The translations under genes were made by a program, and so were the position numbers. A stretch of DNA of 64,000 nucleotides from Timema cristinae. Taxonomy: Eukaryota; Arthropoda; Insecta; Phasmatodea; Timematidae. The notes below the pieces were generated by a model, which saw nothing but the letters and a program-made list of their open reading frames with translations, searched no databases and was not told the origin of the DNA. Within the stretch, counting starts at the first letter, position 1, and the number at the start of each line of letters is the position of its first letter. Positions 10,735-22,439 of this stretch are shown here, one piece after another. The stretch spans positions 5,516,212-5,580,211 of the forward strand of contig JBCFYV010011135.1 in NCBI GenBank assembly GCA_039000515.1, written 5' to 3'.

Positions 10735-10800
10735 TGGGATTGAACTCGTGGGAGTACGAATTCGGGTCAAGCGCGCTACCAAATGTGCTAAATTGGATTA
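10735..10800 (-). repeat. tRNA-like SINE head fragment
   Basis: Read on the minus strand, TAGCACATTTGGTAGCGCGC resembles box A and GAGTTCAATCCC resembles box B, about 45 bases apart, as in a tRNA-derived head. No SINE body was recognised. Confidence 0.4.
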
Positions 10801-11206
10801 TTCCATAGAGGCGGTTTTTATTTTACTTATATAACTTTGAGAAAATTTTGAGTTAACACGTTTAGATGTATACAATTGGAAGATGGTTTCCCAATGAAAC
10901 TAAACTAACCGTTGTATATGATGTAATCAATACAATAATAATGTTTACTTTCAGTTACGTATCTTGTATAATGACGTGTTGTGGCATACCATCGCCCCAA
11001 CCCTTTGACACGTCATGGTTTTACAGTGTTGTCAGATTTAAAATTCAGTCGCTAGCGAGTAAGCCGTATTCGATAGTAGATCAACTCGCAGCACGAAAGA
11101 AGCATTTCAAGACTAGCACTTTTAGCATTCAGCCTCCGACTAGCGAGACAGCAACTGGCGAGTTCATTCGGTAGCGAGTCTACCCGCAGGTTTCAAAACT
11201 AGGGGC

Positions 11207-11262
11207 CCAGCTCTGGATGGATGAGAAGCACATCAAACCAACGTTTGGGTTAAAAACTCACC
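11207..11262 (+). mobile_element. SINE-like element, family C, right part
   Basis: CAGCTCTGGATGGATGAGAA and CACATCAAACCAACGTTTGG continue the element interrupted at 9838. They match the end of the intact copy near 55.5 kb. Confidence 0.75.
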
Positions 11263-11984
11263 ATTGTCAGAATAAGTAGTTACTTTATAGTAAAAACAAG
11301 CAGAAACTAACAGCCAATTTAATTGTAGGGACGACTCAAGAACAAGCAAGAATGAGTAGTAATTTTCATATTATTTAGTAATAAAAAGGAAGTAAGACCT
11401 ATAACTCTAATATTGTGTACGAGGAATGTGTAGTAATTATAATAGTCTGTAGCAGAAATGAACAGTAATTCTAAAAGTGTGAAACAGGAATCTGTAGTAA
11501 ATAGTAATTCTAATAATGTGTAGCGGAAGTGAACAATACTTATGATAGTATTGTAATCTTCCTGTTTTAACAACTTTTATTTTTCAAACTACCATAATGT
11601 ATTTACTTGTATTTTCAATTATTTAATTTATTTTTTAAAGCCAATGTAACTTTCATCTCGTTGTTAAGATGAAGTGAGACTACGCCGGGCTCATGTGTCA
11701 TCAGATCAGCACCTATTTTAACTAGTGTTTTTCTTGATGTATGGACGAGACTTTTTTTTATGTATGATCCGTGAAAGGTCATAGCTATTGTGCACAGCTC
11801 ACTGCTCGTTACTTTAATTAAATTGTGGATTAAAGTTGTTCTTGTAATTTGTGAACATCATTATATGTAGTTTGATAACTGTTATATGCTGTTAGATGTA
11901 GCGGGTAGAGAAGAAGAGATTGTTCCAATAGGTAATTAGCTAATCATGTTCAAACTAAGTGTCAATATAGGCCTAGTTAAACCG
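11263..11984. other. AT-rich sequence with a short degenerate tandem repeat
   Basis: Around 11400-11540 a degenerate unit of about 50 bases recurs (AGTAATTCTAA and TGTAGC variants). The rest shows no gene. It may include decayed 5' sequence of the Gypsy element that follows, but no LTR pair was found. Confidence 0.5.
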
Positions 11985-14900
11985 AAGTCGTTTTAGTTTG
12001 AAAATCGTACTGCCCAAACATGGCATGAATGGAAGCAAGGATTTAAAATATTCTTGAGAGTGAGTGAATTAAAGGTCGGAGATGATAAACTAAAGCTGAA
12101 TGTTTCTAAATGTTGTTGGGAAATAAGGTTATTGCTTGTTTAATTATTTTAGGTTGGATGAAGATAGTACTGCTTAAGATTAGGCCTGCGCTATAAATAA
12201 GTTTTATGGACACTGCTCACCACCAGTCAATATAGTCATGGAACGTAACAAATTGCTCAATATAAAACAGGTGGAAGGCCGATTCTTAGGGGAATTCTCG
12301 ACACACTCACGTCTAGGCGTACAATTGTGGTAAAATAACCGATTCGATAATCAGAGACCAAATTATTATTCATATCTTTGATAACCGCCCACGATCTAGA
12401 GCCGTTATTTCGAGAAATATATATTAAATTTAACTAATTATTTCCTCCTCTGTTGCAGAGACCGTGCAAGCAAAAATTAAAGATAGTAAGTTCAATTCCT
12501 ACAACAATCAACATTACCCTCATAATGCCCCGGCAGGTTCATTAAAAAGATTTGACTGCAATGACTTTTAGCATACAATACGTTCGTACCCAGCGTTAAG
12601 AAAAAAAGGGTCAGATGTCAATAATTGAACCACTTTGCAAAATACTGCCCTCTCATTAAAAACAGCCACACTCTCAAAGTTGATTAATCTGACTTCCGTA
12701 GTACCAGTGATCAGATACCAACTGATGTGCTCAGTAACGTGGATGAGAACATTGATCCAGAATCGTTTGCCATCTATTTCAATTATCTATTGGTAGATAT
12801 TCATCAGTCAACAGTGGACAACGTTGAGTTTGACAGCAACACTCGCTCGAACCTCTATACATAAAAAGCCAAGGTAGTGTTTAAGGTAAATTGTGGTGCC
12901 TCATAAATATTCTACCTCTAAGCGAATTCAATAGAAATAGTGGTCAGAAAAGTCCACTTAATGCTTCAAATGTCACTCTAAAAATCTTAGGGAACTCGAA
13001 TATTTAGAACTTTTACTAAGGGGACTGCTAAACTTGGTAGTTGCTGATGTTGAAGCTGTCCCAATTTATTGAATAGCTACATCTATAAATCAGGGTCTCG
13101 TACAAAGACTAGTTCCAGTCGATAGTGGCGGATTTAAAATGTTTGCACCCCTAGGCCCCCCCTTTTTTTTTCAAGGGTTTTAGGAGGTTTCAGAGGATAT
13201 AGTTGTGTGTGGGGGGATGGGAGGGAGGAGGGGTCGGAATTTAGTATTCGAGAAAAGATTTCAATGAAATAAAATCAGGCATGTACACTCCATAAACCTA
13301 ATTATTAAAAACAAAATATTAAAATAATGTTATCCAAAATGTGCCGCCCCCTAAAGCCATCGCCCTTAGGCCCATGCCTAGTGGGCCTATAGTGTAAATC
13401 CGCTTATGCCAGTCGAGTCTCTACGTAGGCAGGAGATTAAGCAGATAATTAACCAGCACAATGACCCCTGAAAATGGTTGGGTTGCATCACAGGTAGATA
13501 TCACATTAACTTGACACATAATAACAACAACCCAGTGATTTATTATTCTCGGAGGATTAATCTATCTTTGCATGACCGTCTGAGAGTTAAGATTATAAGA
13601 ATGAAAACAAGGCCACTGGGCCTTCAAGGTGGGTAAATATAATGGTCATAATGGAAAAGACAAATGGAGCCCTTCACTTAAGTTTGAACCCGAAGGACCT
13701 CAACAAAACCCTTCAAATAGAACACGCTCTCATTCCATTCCCTGATGAACTTCTGGCTGGACTCAATAAATAAAAAGTTTTCTCTGTTGTTGACACGATA
13801 AATGGGTTTTGGCACACTATCCTGGGCGAGCCAAGCGCTGAACTTTGCACCTTATCGACACCTTTCAACGAACTTATAAATTCGAGCGTATGCCTTTTGG
13901 TCTGTCAACTGCACCAGAGGTCTTCACAAAAAAAGTTGCAGGAAATGTTCACGGGATTAAAAGGGGTGACTATATACTTTGATGATGCCATCATTTCATG
14001 AAAATACGCCATGAATATGTAAGAATTCTTTGACAGGGTGTGACAGAATGGAATCCAATTTAATCCAGATAAATCAGAGTGTTTACAGAAAAAGATTGAA
14101 TTTATTGGGTTAAGGGTTTTGAAAACGGACTTTGAAGTAACTGATAGGCCCAACCAGTTAAATGAAATCCTTCTATGTCCACAATAAAAAAAGAGTTTCT
14201 CCATTTTCTCGAACTTACCAAATTTGTGAATAGATTTAATCCACATGCCTCAGAATTAACAGCTTCTCTTAAAGAATTGATAAAAAAAATCCCTTATTTG
14301 GGAAACCAAACATGAAAATGAATTCATCTTGATTACATTCACTATTGTCATTCTTTGATCACTGGCTGCCAAATACCCTACAGTGTGACACGTCAAGTTA
14401 CGGGTTGGGAGCGTGTATGCTACAAAATGGTCGACCTATGGCTTATGCTTCAAGATCCATTACAAGGCGTGAACAAAATTATTCACAAACAAAAAGAAAC
14501 AATAGCCATATTGTATGCCCGTGAAAAATTTAACTACTAAGTGTACTGGTGTTCTCTCAAGGCGGAATCCGATAACAAAAACCTGGTGTCAATTTTTCAA
14601 AGCGAAATGTGTAAAATTCCTTCAAAGACTTCCTTCGGCTTCGTTTACAGGCCTTGATGAGAGTTACACTCCATGCAAGCAACTTATTCTGGCAGATTTA
14701 CTGTCTCACAGACTAGGCGATGCTCAAAAGCACTTGACCATTGTCAGTGAACACCTCAATGAAGTTAAGTTTATTCCTTCGGTTTCCTCGATCTCCAAAA
14801 AATGTCTTTACTGCCTTAAATAAGAGTAAAAAATGATCCCATGTGGGCTTAGTTCAGAAGGTAATCACCAGAAACTGGACCAAAAGTGTTTTGGATGAAC

Positions 14901-15130
14901 TGAACCCATATTTTCCAATATTCCACTTAATTTATGAAGATACGGGGATTCTGCTAGTGCAAGATAAATTATATTACCTCGTAATCTACAAAGGAAAGTA
15001 CATAAAGAAATTCATAACAATGGTTACCTGTGCATCGATAAATACAAGGTCAAAGCAAGACAGTTTTTCTATTGGCCTAACTTGGCATGGCAATGTCTCT
15101 ACCAATCCCAGTCACTTAGAAAGTTACGTG
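11985..15130 (+). pseudogene. Degenerate Ty3/Gypsy retrotransposon (gag to integrase)
   Basis: Short motifs appear in Ty3/Gypsy order, spread over different frames and broken by many stops. They are: a gag-like stretch (WHEWKQGFKIFLR, from about 12020), a damaged zinc-knuckle region (about 12540-12650), and a protease active-site remnant whose expected DTGA is mutated to NCGA (about 12889-12900). The reverse transcriptase follows, with RMPFGLSTAPEVF at 13887 and YFDD at 13975-13986. RNase H (CDTSSYGLGA, about 14384) and the integrase zinc-binding end (ARQFFYWPNLAW, 15055-15090) complete the order. A hAT-type MITE interrupts it at 13123-13408. No LTRs were recognised. It is an old, inactive copy. 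Confidence 0.8.
13123..13408. mobile_element. hAT-type MITE inserted in the Gypsy pseudogene
   Basis: An 8-bp direct repeat, CCAGTCGA, flanks the insert at 13115-13122 and 13409-13416. The ends TAGTGGCGGATTTA and TAAATCCGCTTATG are imperfect inverted repeats of the type seen in hAT elements. The interior contains C-runs and GGCCC-rich sequence and no coding potential. Eight-base duplication supports the hAT superfamily. It is younger than the Gypsy copy. Confidence 0.85.
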
Positions 15131-15239
15131 GACCTATCCCATTCAAGTAGCCGGTCCAGGCTGGATTTCACCCGCTCAACTCACATCAACATCAGTTGTG
15201 TAGTAACGGCCGGGTGTACAACAAAACAATAGAACTATG

Positions 15240-15680
15240 ACTGTATCGTCTGTTTTATAAAAAAACCCTGCTTGAGAGCTCGAGCTCTCTCCTAGTTCTG
15301 GTTTGTGCGCAGGCGCAAGAACTAAGTAGTAATGGGTCGCTCGTGAGCGAGTCATTCAAATTGAACAACTCTTGAACGAGAGCTGTGAACGAACGTTTCT
15401 CACTACGCGAGCGATAAGTTCACGCCGCCACAACACACTACATCAAGCATCTGATACATTGACAAATAGAATTGAATACAGGTGGACCGTGTCGCTCTGC
15501 CTTTACACAAATGCAGGTATATTTTATATCTTCCTCGGCCCAGTTATTACTTAAGAATTTATGCAGTTATACATTATTTCGTCAAAATATAGTTGCGAAC
15601 ATATAATTATTTTTTGTGTTATAAGGGGCTTGAGGAATAAAACTGTTGTTTTCACTTTATACGTGGGTAGCAATCTACCG
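15240..15680. other. Flank of the Gypsy pseudogene with local palindromes
   Basis: Includes GAGAGCTCGAGCTCTC, a 16-bp perfect palindrome near 15274, and several GAGCGA/TCGCTC inverted motifs (15285-15410). A possible AATAAA is at about 15637. This may be part of a decayed LTR or a foldback element. No boundaries could be fixed. Confidence 0.35.
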
Positions 15681-15694
15681 TCACAATGCATTGT

Positions 15695-16060
15695 ATACTT
15701 GCATCGATGGTCACATGGTGTAAGATGTCACTAGACGGCCAATGACAAAGTGATCCACGTTTGATTTTCTCACAATCAAATTTGCATGCTAGCATCGATG
15801 GTCACATGGTCTAAGGCGTCACTATACGGCCGATGACAGGGTGATCGACGTTTGATTTTCTCACTACAATCAAATGCGGGTACACATTCTACCTGGTCTA
15901 GAAAAATCTTGTCGACCAGCAAAACCACCTTTTTTCTCACTCTTGCAAATGTGGTGTGCATTCATTGGTATGCCCCCGGTCGATGGTCGCGTGGTCTAAG
16001 GCGTCACTACGGTCTATGACGGGGGAGCACGTTTAATTCCGTACTGAGACCGTGTATCTA
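15695..16060 (+). repeat. Three tandemly arranged tRNA-like SINE heads
   Basis: The motif CGATGGTCACATGGTCTAAG, or a close variant, recurs at about 15704, 15795 and 15979. Each is followed by GTCACTA and then ACGTTTGATT or ACGTTTAATT. This is the box-A/box-B layout of family B heads without the full body. Confidence 0.6.
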
Positions 16061-16554
16061 AGCTTGGGCCAGTGAAACTCGGGAGCAATGGACGAACGCA
16101 CAACTACTTGATTTTTAGTTGTTTATTTCTAGTCAATTTGAAACTATCTTCTAAATACTCTTTAAAATTAGTACCGCTGCAAACTATTCCAGAAATTGAT
16201 TATTGATTCCTCTACACCTATACTTCAGGGTGTAAGTAAACTTTTAAGTGTGTGCAAATAAATATTTTCGCTTTATACGAGAGAGACAACTTTATATTTG
16301 CCAAAGGTCCCAAGTTTGAATCCGTGTAAATCAAAAGCTTTGGCTATTTCTACCGTAGTTCGAGTTTATACCAAAAGATCTCTGTAGCTTCTAGAAACAG
16401 GTTTTGATAGCGTTGGCATCTCTAAATCATCGGCAAGCGGCCTTGGGGGTTGTGGGCACACGGTAGAGAGAACAAAATATATAAAGTTATACTTTTGCGC
16501 CCAACATTAACGTACAAACTTTTACGCCGTATCTGGACTTGCCGTTTAGGGGGC
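16061..16554. other. Unassigned AT-rich sequence
   Basis: About 0.5 kb with no recognisable gene or element boundary. Confidence 0.5.
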
Positions 16555-17380
16555 GATGTTGGAATCAATTCCCTGCCGGTATACGGTTGGTGGAACACCG
16601 AGTGCGTGTGACTTACTCGGCTAGTTATGGCAGGGGTTTGAATCCCCGCTGAAGTGTATGGTTTCCCTCTTCCGCCTTACTCCTTCCTGTTCAAATCTCA
16701 GTTGCATGAACTAGGGTGTTTTTCTACACTCCCTCCACGCAAATGCTGGAAACAAGAAATTACAAGTACCAACGTGTTTGGAACAAGAACTAACAAGTTT
16801 GGAACACGGGAAAGTGATCGGGAGGAGGGCGGGAGGGAAGGGTGGAGAATGGAGTTCAAATCTCGCTCGGGTGAACTAGGGTAGTTTTCTACACTCCCTC
16901 CGTGCAAATCTGATACACATCTCGCCTGGAGTTCGAGGTTTGACACCCGTTAAAGAGGCCCTTCAACTTAATTATCAGCGTGGTCATCCCAAATAATAAT
17001 CTTAGAGGCCAATTTTTGTTCATCGAGAAAATAATTTACGTTTGATTTATTTTAGCCCCCACGTCTTCCTTCTGTCTGTTTGAAACCGCTCTTGGCATGT
17101 ATAGTATTTTCTTGGTCAGGGTTCAATTCTAGGGCGGGTAGACCGAAGGTGTTTTTCCGCACACTTCGTGAAAATGTGGGTACATTTCCTATTAATGCGG
17201 ATAACCCACACGTTTTGAAGTAAGGGTACGTGTCACTCATATAGTTATGGCAGGGGATGTCGTGGGTTCGAATCTCGCTCGGGTGAATTAGGGTGGTTTT
17301 CTATTCTTCCTCACTCCACGTAAATGCTGGAACATTTCTACCTTACTCCTCCGGTCCATGACGGATAACTACCCCCACGA
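16555..17380 (+). mobile_element. Cluster of truncated family-B SINE fragments
   Basis: Box-B-like motifs occur at about 16634 (GGTTTGAATCCCC), 16692 and 16856 (GTTCAAATCTC), 17120 (GGTTCAATTCTA) and 17265 (GGTTCGAATCTC). Most are followed by the family-B body signature (a TTTTCTACACTCCCTCC-type stretch, then CGCAAATG). At least four partial copies are therefore stacked here. Short open frames within them are accidental. Confidence 0.65.
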
Positions 17381-17567
17381 ATATCGATGGACGATTCCAA
17401 ACAATCATTTTAGTAGTCTTTTGTGGTTGGGGATAGAGGCCCCTAACTGAGGATTCCGAGGCCCATGATTGTGCATAGTTAGAGCTGTGTCAATGCTCTC
17501 TAGTTGTGACATCACCGGGGAAAAAACCAATTACCCCATAGGGGGAGGGGGTTGCAACACATACCTC
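17381..17567. other. Short unassigned spacer
   Basis: Contains a G-run (GGGGGAGGGGG) just before the next element. Nothing else was recognised. Confidence 0.4.
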
Positions 17568-18149
17568 TAAGGTACGGCCAGACTGAGCGCGCGAGCGACT
17601 AAAATATAAAATAGAACACATTGGTTGTAATGGGGGTGGCCACACTGGAGCGAGCGCGCGCGCTTGTAAGATAGAACTGGTTCTATTTTTCAAGTGCGCG
17701 CACTCGACCGGTACAGTCTAGTTTACAGGCGCTAAGCAATATTATTGTATGTTAGTTCATTGAGTGCTGGGGAAACTTCTCATTTTGACATGATATTTAA
17801 CTTTTTTCTATCAGTGATAAGTTTAACACACTTGCTATTAATGGCCTAATTTAATTGGTAAGACCATAAATAATATAATGTATATATGTAAACCAATATG
17901 TTAAAATACTTCAATATTATAATCAAAGTAGGCCTTTACAAATAAGAATCACCATTAGTTTGGAGAGAGTATGAAAAAACCACAACAATAAATAAGTTTT
18001 AAAAATCACCTTCAGTTCACACAATATTTTCTGTAAGAATTTTCGAGGAGCAGAGATGTACCAAGTGTCTTTGACAGAGACATCTTCTCTAATGAACTAG
18101 GATCTGCTAATTACGCGCTCGCTCGCTTGTCAGTCTGGCCGAACCCTAA
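17568..18149. mobile_element. TIR element with GC-rich subterminal repeats, probably hAT-like
   Basis: The left end TAAGGTACGGCCAGACTGAG is mirrored by the right end CAGTCTGGCCGAACCCTAA. Inside each lie alternating GCGCGCGAGCGA-type motifs, pointing in opposite directions. The TIR style fits hAT elements, but no clear 8-bp target duplication was found. The interior has no transposase. Confidence 0.6.
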
Positions 18150-19894
18150 AGGTAGTGAGGGGAAATGAAAGGGGGTCTGGCGACTGCTAGCTACTCGGCG
18201 GCCCACACTCATCTCTAAGCGACCGGCCCGACAAGATGCTAACGATGTCTCGCCCCTTACGCACTCTGCACCCGGTCAGTTGTTCAGCTCCCGGACAAAG
18301 AGGATGTTCACTAGTGATGCGGACCGCATGCCAATAAAAAAACGTCAAAGCCTCGTCCTAATCCTAATGAATGAATAAAAACCCTTTAATTTCAAATAAA
18401 AAAGCTAGGAGTATACATAAAAAACCAAGAAATTAAAAGTACCAACATGTCTGGAAAGTGGGTCAGGAGGAGGGGGTCAGTAGGGGAGGGGGAAAACCAA
18501 CAGTCAATCAGAGAGCGAAAACAACATTGCGTAATTCATCGCACAATAACACTTCTCACCGTCAAGTGCAAGGTCAAACTGGGCCAGGTGGGCGTCCCGG
18601 TAGTTAGGTAATACAGTTGGGACTATATGTCACATCGTAGTGTGGTGGCCTGGATTTTGCATGAAAAACAGTATAATGGGACCATTCAAACTGTTATACT
18701 AATATTGTAGATACTTATCTCAACCAATGGGCTTTCGTGTCAGGTTGGCTTAGTGGGTTGGGTAGGCAGTGGCAAATATTTTGGGGTTCATTTTGATCTT
18801 GTTTAGTGATATAGATCAATTGATCTACGTGTGTATAAATGTGATGTAGGTTTTAGAACTAGATGAAATAGTTTAGAGAAAGATTTTAATTCTATCAATA
18901 TCCCTACTCAGCAGTTCCGTTCCCTGACCTATTTTCGGTGTTATAACTCTAACTAGTGTCGAACACACGACCACCCAGCGTTGTGAGGTTGTTTTCCAAC
19001 TAAGACTTTCAAGATGGGTTGAGGCGTCCTCCTCCGTACTGAGTAGAGACTAAAACTGTAGGATATTCTCCCCACAAGTTGCTGTAACTTCTCCTCAAAA
19101 GGTCAAAAACTCGCTGTTATACACCAAAAGAGGAGTTACTAGTTTTGCTAACTCGTAACTGCTGACTCAGAACAATTGATAGTGTGAGTGCTTAGATTTA
19201 CGTTATCTTTGTATGTTATATATTACCCAAGGCTGCAAGCTAAGACACAGTAAAATAAATTTGAATTTGAAAATGAGTTTTCTATGTGTTTTAATTATTT
19301 AACTTATTTTAATTTCACTGTTGTCAAGTAAACAAAGCATAAAATCACACTCTCACTGGTTTGAGCGTATCAGTATTTCCGATATAGCGGTTAATGGCCA
19401 AGTGAGTAGCGTTAATATTTGCTAAGTTATGGGACTTAAAATGAACTTGATATTTATGATAATAGCTCAAACAAAAAGAAAAGAATTAAATAAAAAGCTT
19501 AAATAATAGAGCGATGACCACAATTTGCCTGAGATAAATGTTCGTCACCATTTTTAAGGGGTATTATTGATGGATTAAATGTTTAGCGACCACTGGTTCC
19601 ATTTTCTGTGCTGCGAATGTTTCGTCTCGCCATGCAAATCGTGACATCTAGGCAAAATTGGGGCCCCAAAATGTCGGCTAGGGAGAAACAAAACTTGATG
19701 AGACTGGCGCCTTAGTCAACGTGCACACATGTGCTGCAAACAAACTAAAAATTATCCTCCGGTACAAAAATATTTTCTTGAAAATCACCAGAACGATGTT
19801 ATTATTACTATTATCACAGCGTCTGACTATCATTTAATGTTATACAGTATACACATATATGCTAGTTACTATAATGGGGTGGAGATGAGGAAGA
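18150..19894. other. Mostly unassigned intergenic DNA
   Basis: Around 18420-18500 a short piece (AAGAAATTAAAAGTACCAAC and a GGAGGAGGGGG stretch) resembles the sequence near 16755-16830, so it is a dispersed repeat fragment. The remaining 1.4 kb shows no gene or element. Confidence 0.5.
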
Positions 19895-20063
19895 AAGGAT
19901 TCTAAGGGTAATGTACCAACATTTTCGTGAAAGAAAATTGGGAACCCATTTTGGGGAAAAAAAAACCCTCAGTGAACCAGATCGGGATTTGAACTTTGAT
20001 CTCCCCGTCATCAGCTGGACAGTCTAACATGAAAGTGACGCCTTAGACCATTTGCCACTAAAG
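19895..20063 (-). mobile_element. Family-B SINE fragment
   Basis: On the minus strand it keeps the tRNA-like head (box A TGGTCTAAGGCGTCAC, box B GTTCAAATCCCGATC) and the start of the body (AGGGTTTTTTTTTCCCC variant). The tail is lost. Confidence 0.7.
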
Positions 20064-20218
20064 TCATTCTGAACGATATTGATTAAGTTTAGTTAATTGG
20101 TGGAGTTGTTCGAAATATATCAATATTTCAGAAAAAACAATACGTTGTCCATCAGATGGTATTCTCACTACAAGCTTATAAGCTACAAGCAGAGATTTTT
20201 TTGGTCAATGTTACCTTA

Positions 20219-20430
20219 TTGTGTGCATCGTGTCTTGCTACCCGTTCGGAATATACAAATATTTAAGCTATTGGGGTTGGTGTGAGAAAGTTTAGAATTC
20301 AGGATAAAGATTCCCATATTTTCGTGGAGGAAAAATGTGAAACAATTTAGTAAAATAATCCTGTTTGGATTTGAGCCCTGACCTCCCCGTCACTGGCAAC
20401 GAGGATAATGTTGACATTATCCACTCGCAC
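20219..20430 (-). mobile_element. Family-B SINE, degenerate
   Basis: The tail CTACCCGTTCGGAATATAC appears in reverse orientation at about 20239. The TTTTCGTGGAGG body motif and a box-B remnant (GGGCTCAAATCC on the minus strand) follow. Confidence 0.65.
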
Positions 20431-20454
20431 TTGGATAATTTAAAATTCTAGGAT

Positions 20455-20500
20455 TGAGGCTAGGTTAGTTAGACTAGGTTAGGTTAGGTTATTGGCAAAG
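20455..20500. repeat. Short TTAGG-like run
   Basis: TAGGTTAGGTTAGGTTA and neighbouring TTAG motifs resemble the arthropod-type telomeric pentamer, but only about three units are present. Confidence 0.4.
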
Positions 20501-20808
20501 AAAGCATCGAAATGAGGCATTTGTTATTGCAGTGCCATGATCCAATTTCAGGTCTCAGATCGAAATAACGTTCCAAAATATAATCCTTATAGAAATGTTT
20601 TGTTTTATAAATATTGTTCAACGTTATTCAAATCTTGCTGGCTAATGATGATAAGTTCAAAAAAATTAGATAAATTACTTTATATTTCTGGCTTTATTCC
20701 CGACATTTTGAGAATGTTAACATCTCCTGGCTAATCTTGACCTGATCCAGATTTCGCACTATCCGTAGCATATATAACTTAATATACATATATGTGTATA
20801 GCTAGGCC

Positions 20809-21638
20809 CAGTGGCGGCTCGTAGCTAAAATTAGTGGGGGTGCTGCTCCAGAAAATGTTTAGCCTTTGTTTTGAAATTGTGTAAAAGGAAAAACACCTGT
20901 ATAAAAAGAAAATTTATTCAGGAACTTGATAAAATCTTATCAAAAAAACCAAACTTTTTTACTTACTTTAACTTAAATTGTTACAGTTCAAGCTTGATCT
21001 AGTCATTTAAAAATGAAATCCATTCTTCTTGTTTTAATTTGCGCAAAAAGTTCAATAATTTTCTCCTTGATCTCTGGATGACAATTGAGGAAATTTTTCT
21101 CCATTGAAAGTACTGCAAGCGCATTTAGTCTTTCTGTTAAATAAAAGAACCGAAAAAAAATGAATCAAATAAAATAGCTGGAAGCAGAATAATAATATAA
21201 TTCTACACTCTTCTACACTTTATTACATTCAAGAATATGGTACATGGTTTTTAAGCAAAACACACCCTGAGTAAAAAAAATCTTCCTTCCACCATCACTC
21301 TAGAACCGGCACTGCGAGAGCAACAGTGCTCTCTCTCTACCTGGCAGCCCCGCCTTCCTTCCCACCCCCCTCTTATGAGTGCATGCTCATAACAGTCAAA
21401 CACCACGTCGCTGGCACTGTGAAGCGCACAGTTCCATACAAGTATTGTTGTATCTTTTTCATAAATTGGGGGATGGTTACTGAAGTACTGACATTAAGCT
21501 TGAGGAATATATATTGTACTACAAAAATAAAGAAATAACTAAAGAAAAAAGGACTCATAATATTAAATGTTATCGATAATATCCAGTGGAAATAGGGGGT
21601 GCTGCAGTTCCACAGTGCCTATACACGAGCCACCAGTT
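20809..21638. mobile_element. Non-autonomous hAT-type element, 830 bp
   Basis: An 8-bp direct repeat, GCTAGGCC, flanks it at 20801-20808 and 21639-21646. The left end CAGTGGCGGCTCGTAG and the right end ACGAGCCACCAGTT are inverted repeats, and the next bases (GTGGGGGTGCTGC versus GGGGGTGCTGCAG) recur near both ends. No transposase frame is present. The interior is AT-rich. Clean duplication supports the hAT assignment. Confidence 0.85.
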
Positions 21639-21646
21639 GCTAGGCC

Positions 21647-22439
21647 TATATTCATCTGATGCCTTAGTTAGGTAAGAATAATTCGACTAAAGAGTCAAAC
21701 ATAAAATGACATTTTTTTTTCTAAAATTTGTTTTATTGTTTTGATTATATTTAATTAATTTATGGAAATAAAAATCAACAAGATAATGCATAGTGCTTGT
21801 GTCCATAATAATTACTGAGTTATAATGTTAGCAATTATTTATTTATCTTAATAGCACAAATCGCTAACAACAATTTTGTGTTTTCTTGATGTGAACGAAT
21901 AGGTAGAAATTGGACTGTATTCTCAAACATGAGTTTTGATTGTATAAACACAGTAGCTAAATATTAGTCAAAGTAATATTATTGAAACTAAGTTTCGTCT
22001 AAAATAAAGGTAGTTTAATGTATTTCGTATAACTTCTTATAGGGTCATTATTTAAAAGTATTTGATATCTTGCTATAACCCTTAGATTTATGAGTTTTCG
22101 GGGATCCCCGATTTGAATTCTCACTCATCTATTAATGCGATTTGTTCTTTATAGACCCTTGGAACATTATTCACAGCTGAATCTAAGATATGACTCTTAA
22201 TCTTTCTTTGGAATAAAATAAAATATATTATGTCAAAAAGGAACATCTCTCCATATGAATTATTATAAACCACAGATATAGATAATAATTGATTTTAGAA
22301 GTGTTAGGCCTACATCAAATGAAAGGTATTTTTATTCTACGTATCATATTTGTGTGTCTCAAACACAGCTGTGTACACATCGCCACATACATAGACTAGT
22401 AAAATGGCCTCTAACCACCTCCTCCACTACAACAAACCC
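21647..22439. other. AT-rich intergenic DNA, no features seen
   Basis: About 0.8 kb of AT-rich sequence with no gene, RNA or element recognised. Confidence 0.6.

Larger units (their letters stand above)
9839..11206. mobile_element. 1.4-kb terminal-inverted-repeat element nested in family C
   Basis: The ends are inverted repeats: GGCCTTAGTTTTGAAAC at the left and the complement, GTTTCAAAACTAGGGGC, at the right. CCAG occurs at both junctions (9835-9838 and 11207-11210), and comparison with the uninterrupted family C copy near 55.4 kb confirms the insertion point. The TIR core TAGTTTTGAAAC is repeated inside the left end at 9916-9927. Both ends are rich in GCGAGT/ACTCGC motifs in opposite orientation, which may be transposase-binding subrepeats. 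No transposase is encoded: the only frame of about 100 codons (10866-11174) has no recognised domain. The superfamily is unknown. Confidence 0.75.

Noticed and set aside
20455..20500. Interstitial telomere (TTAGG).
   Set aside because: Only about three consecutive units, which may be chance in an AT-rich genome. It is not used to assign the organism.
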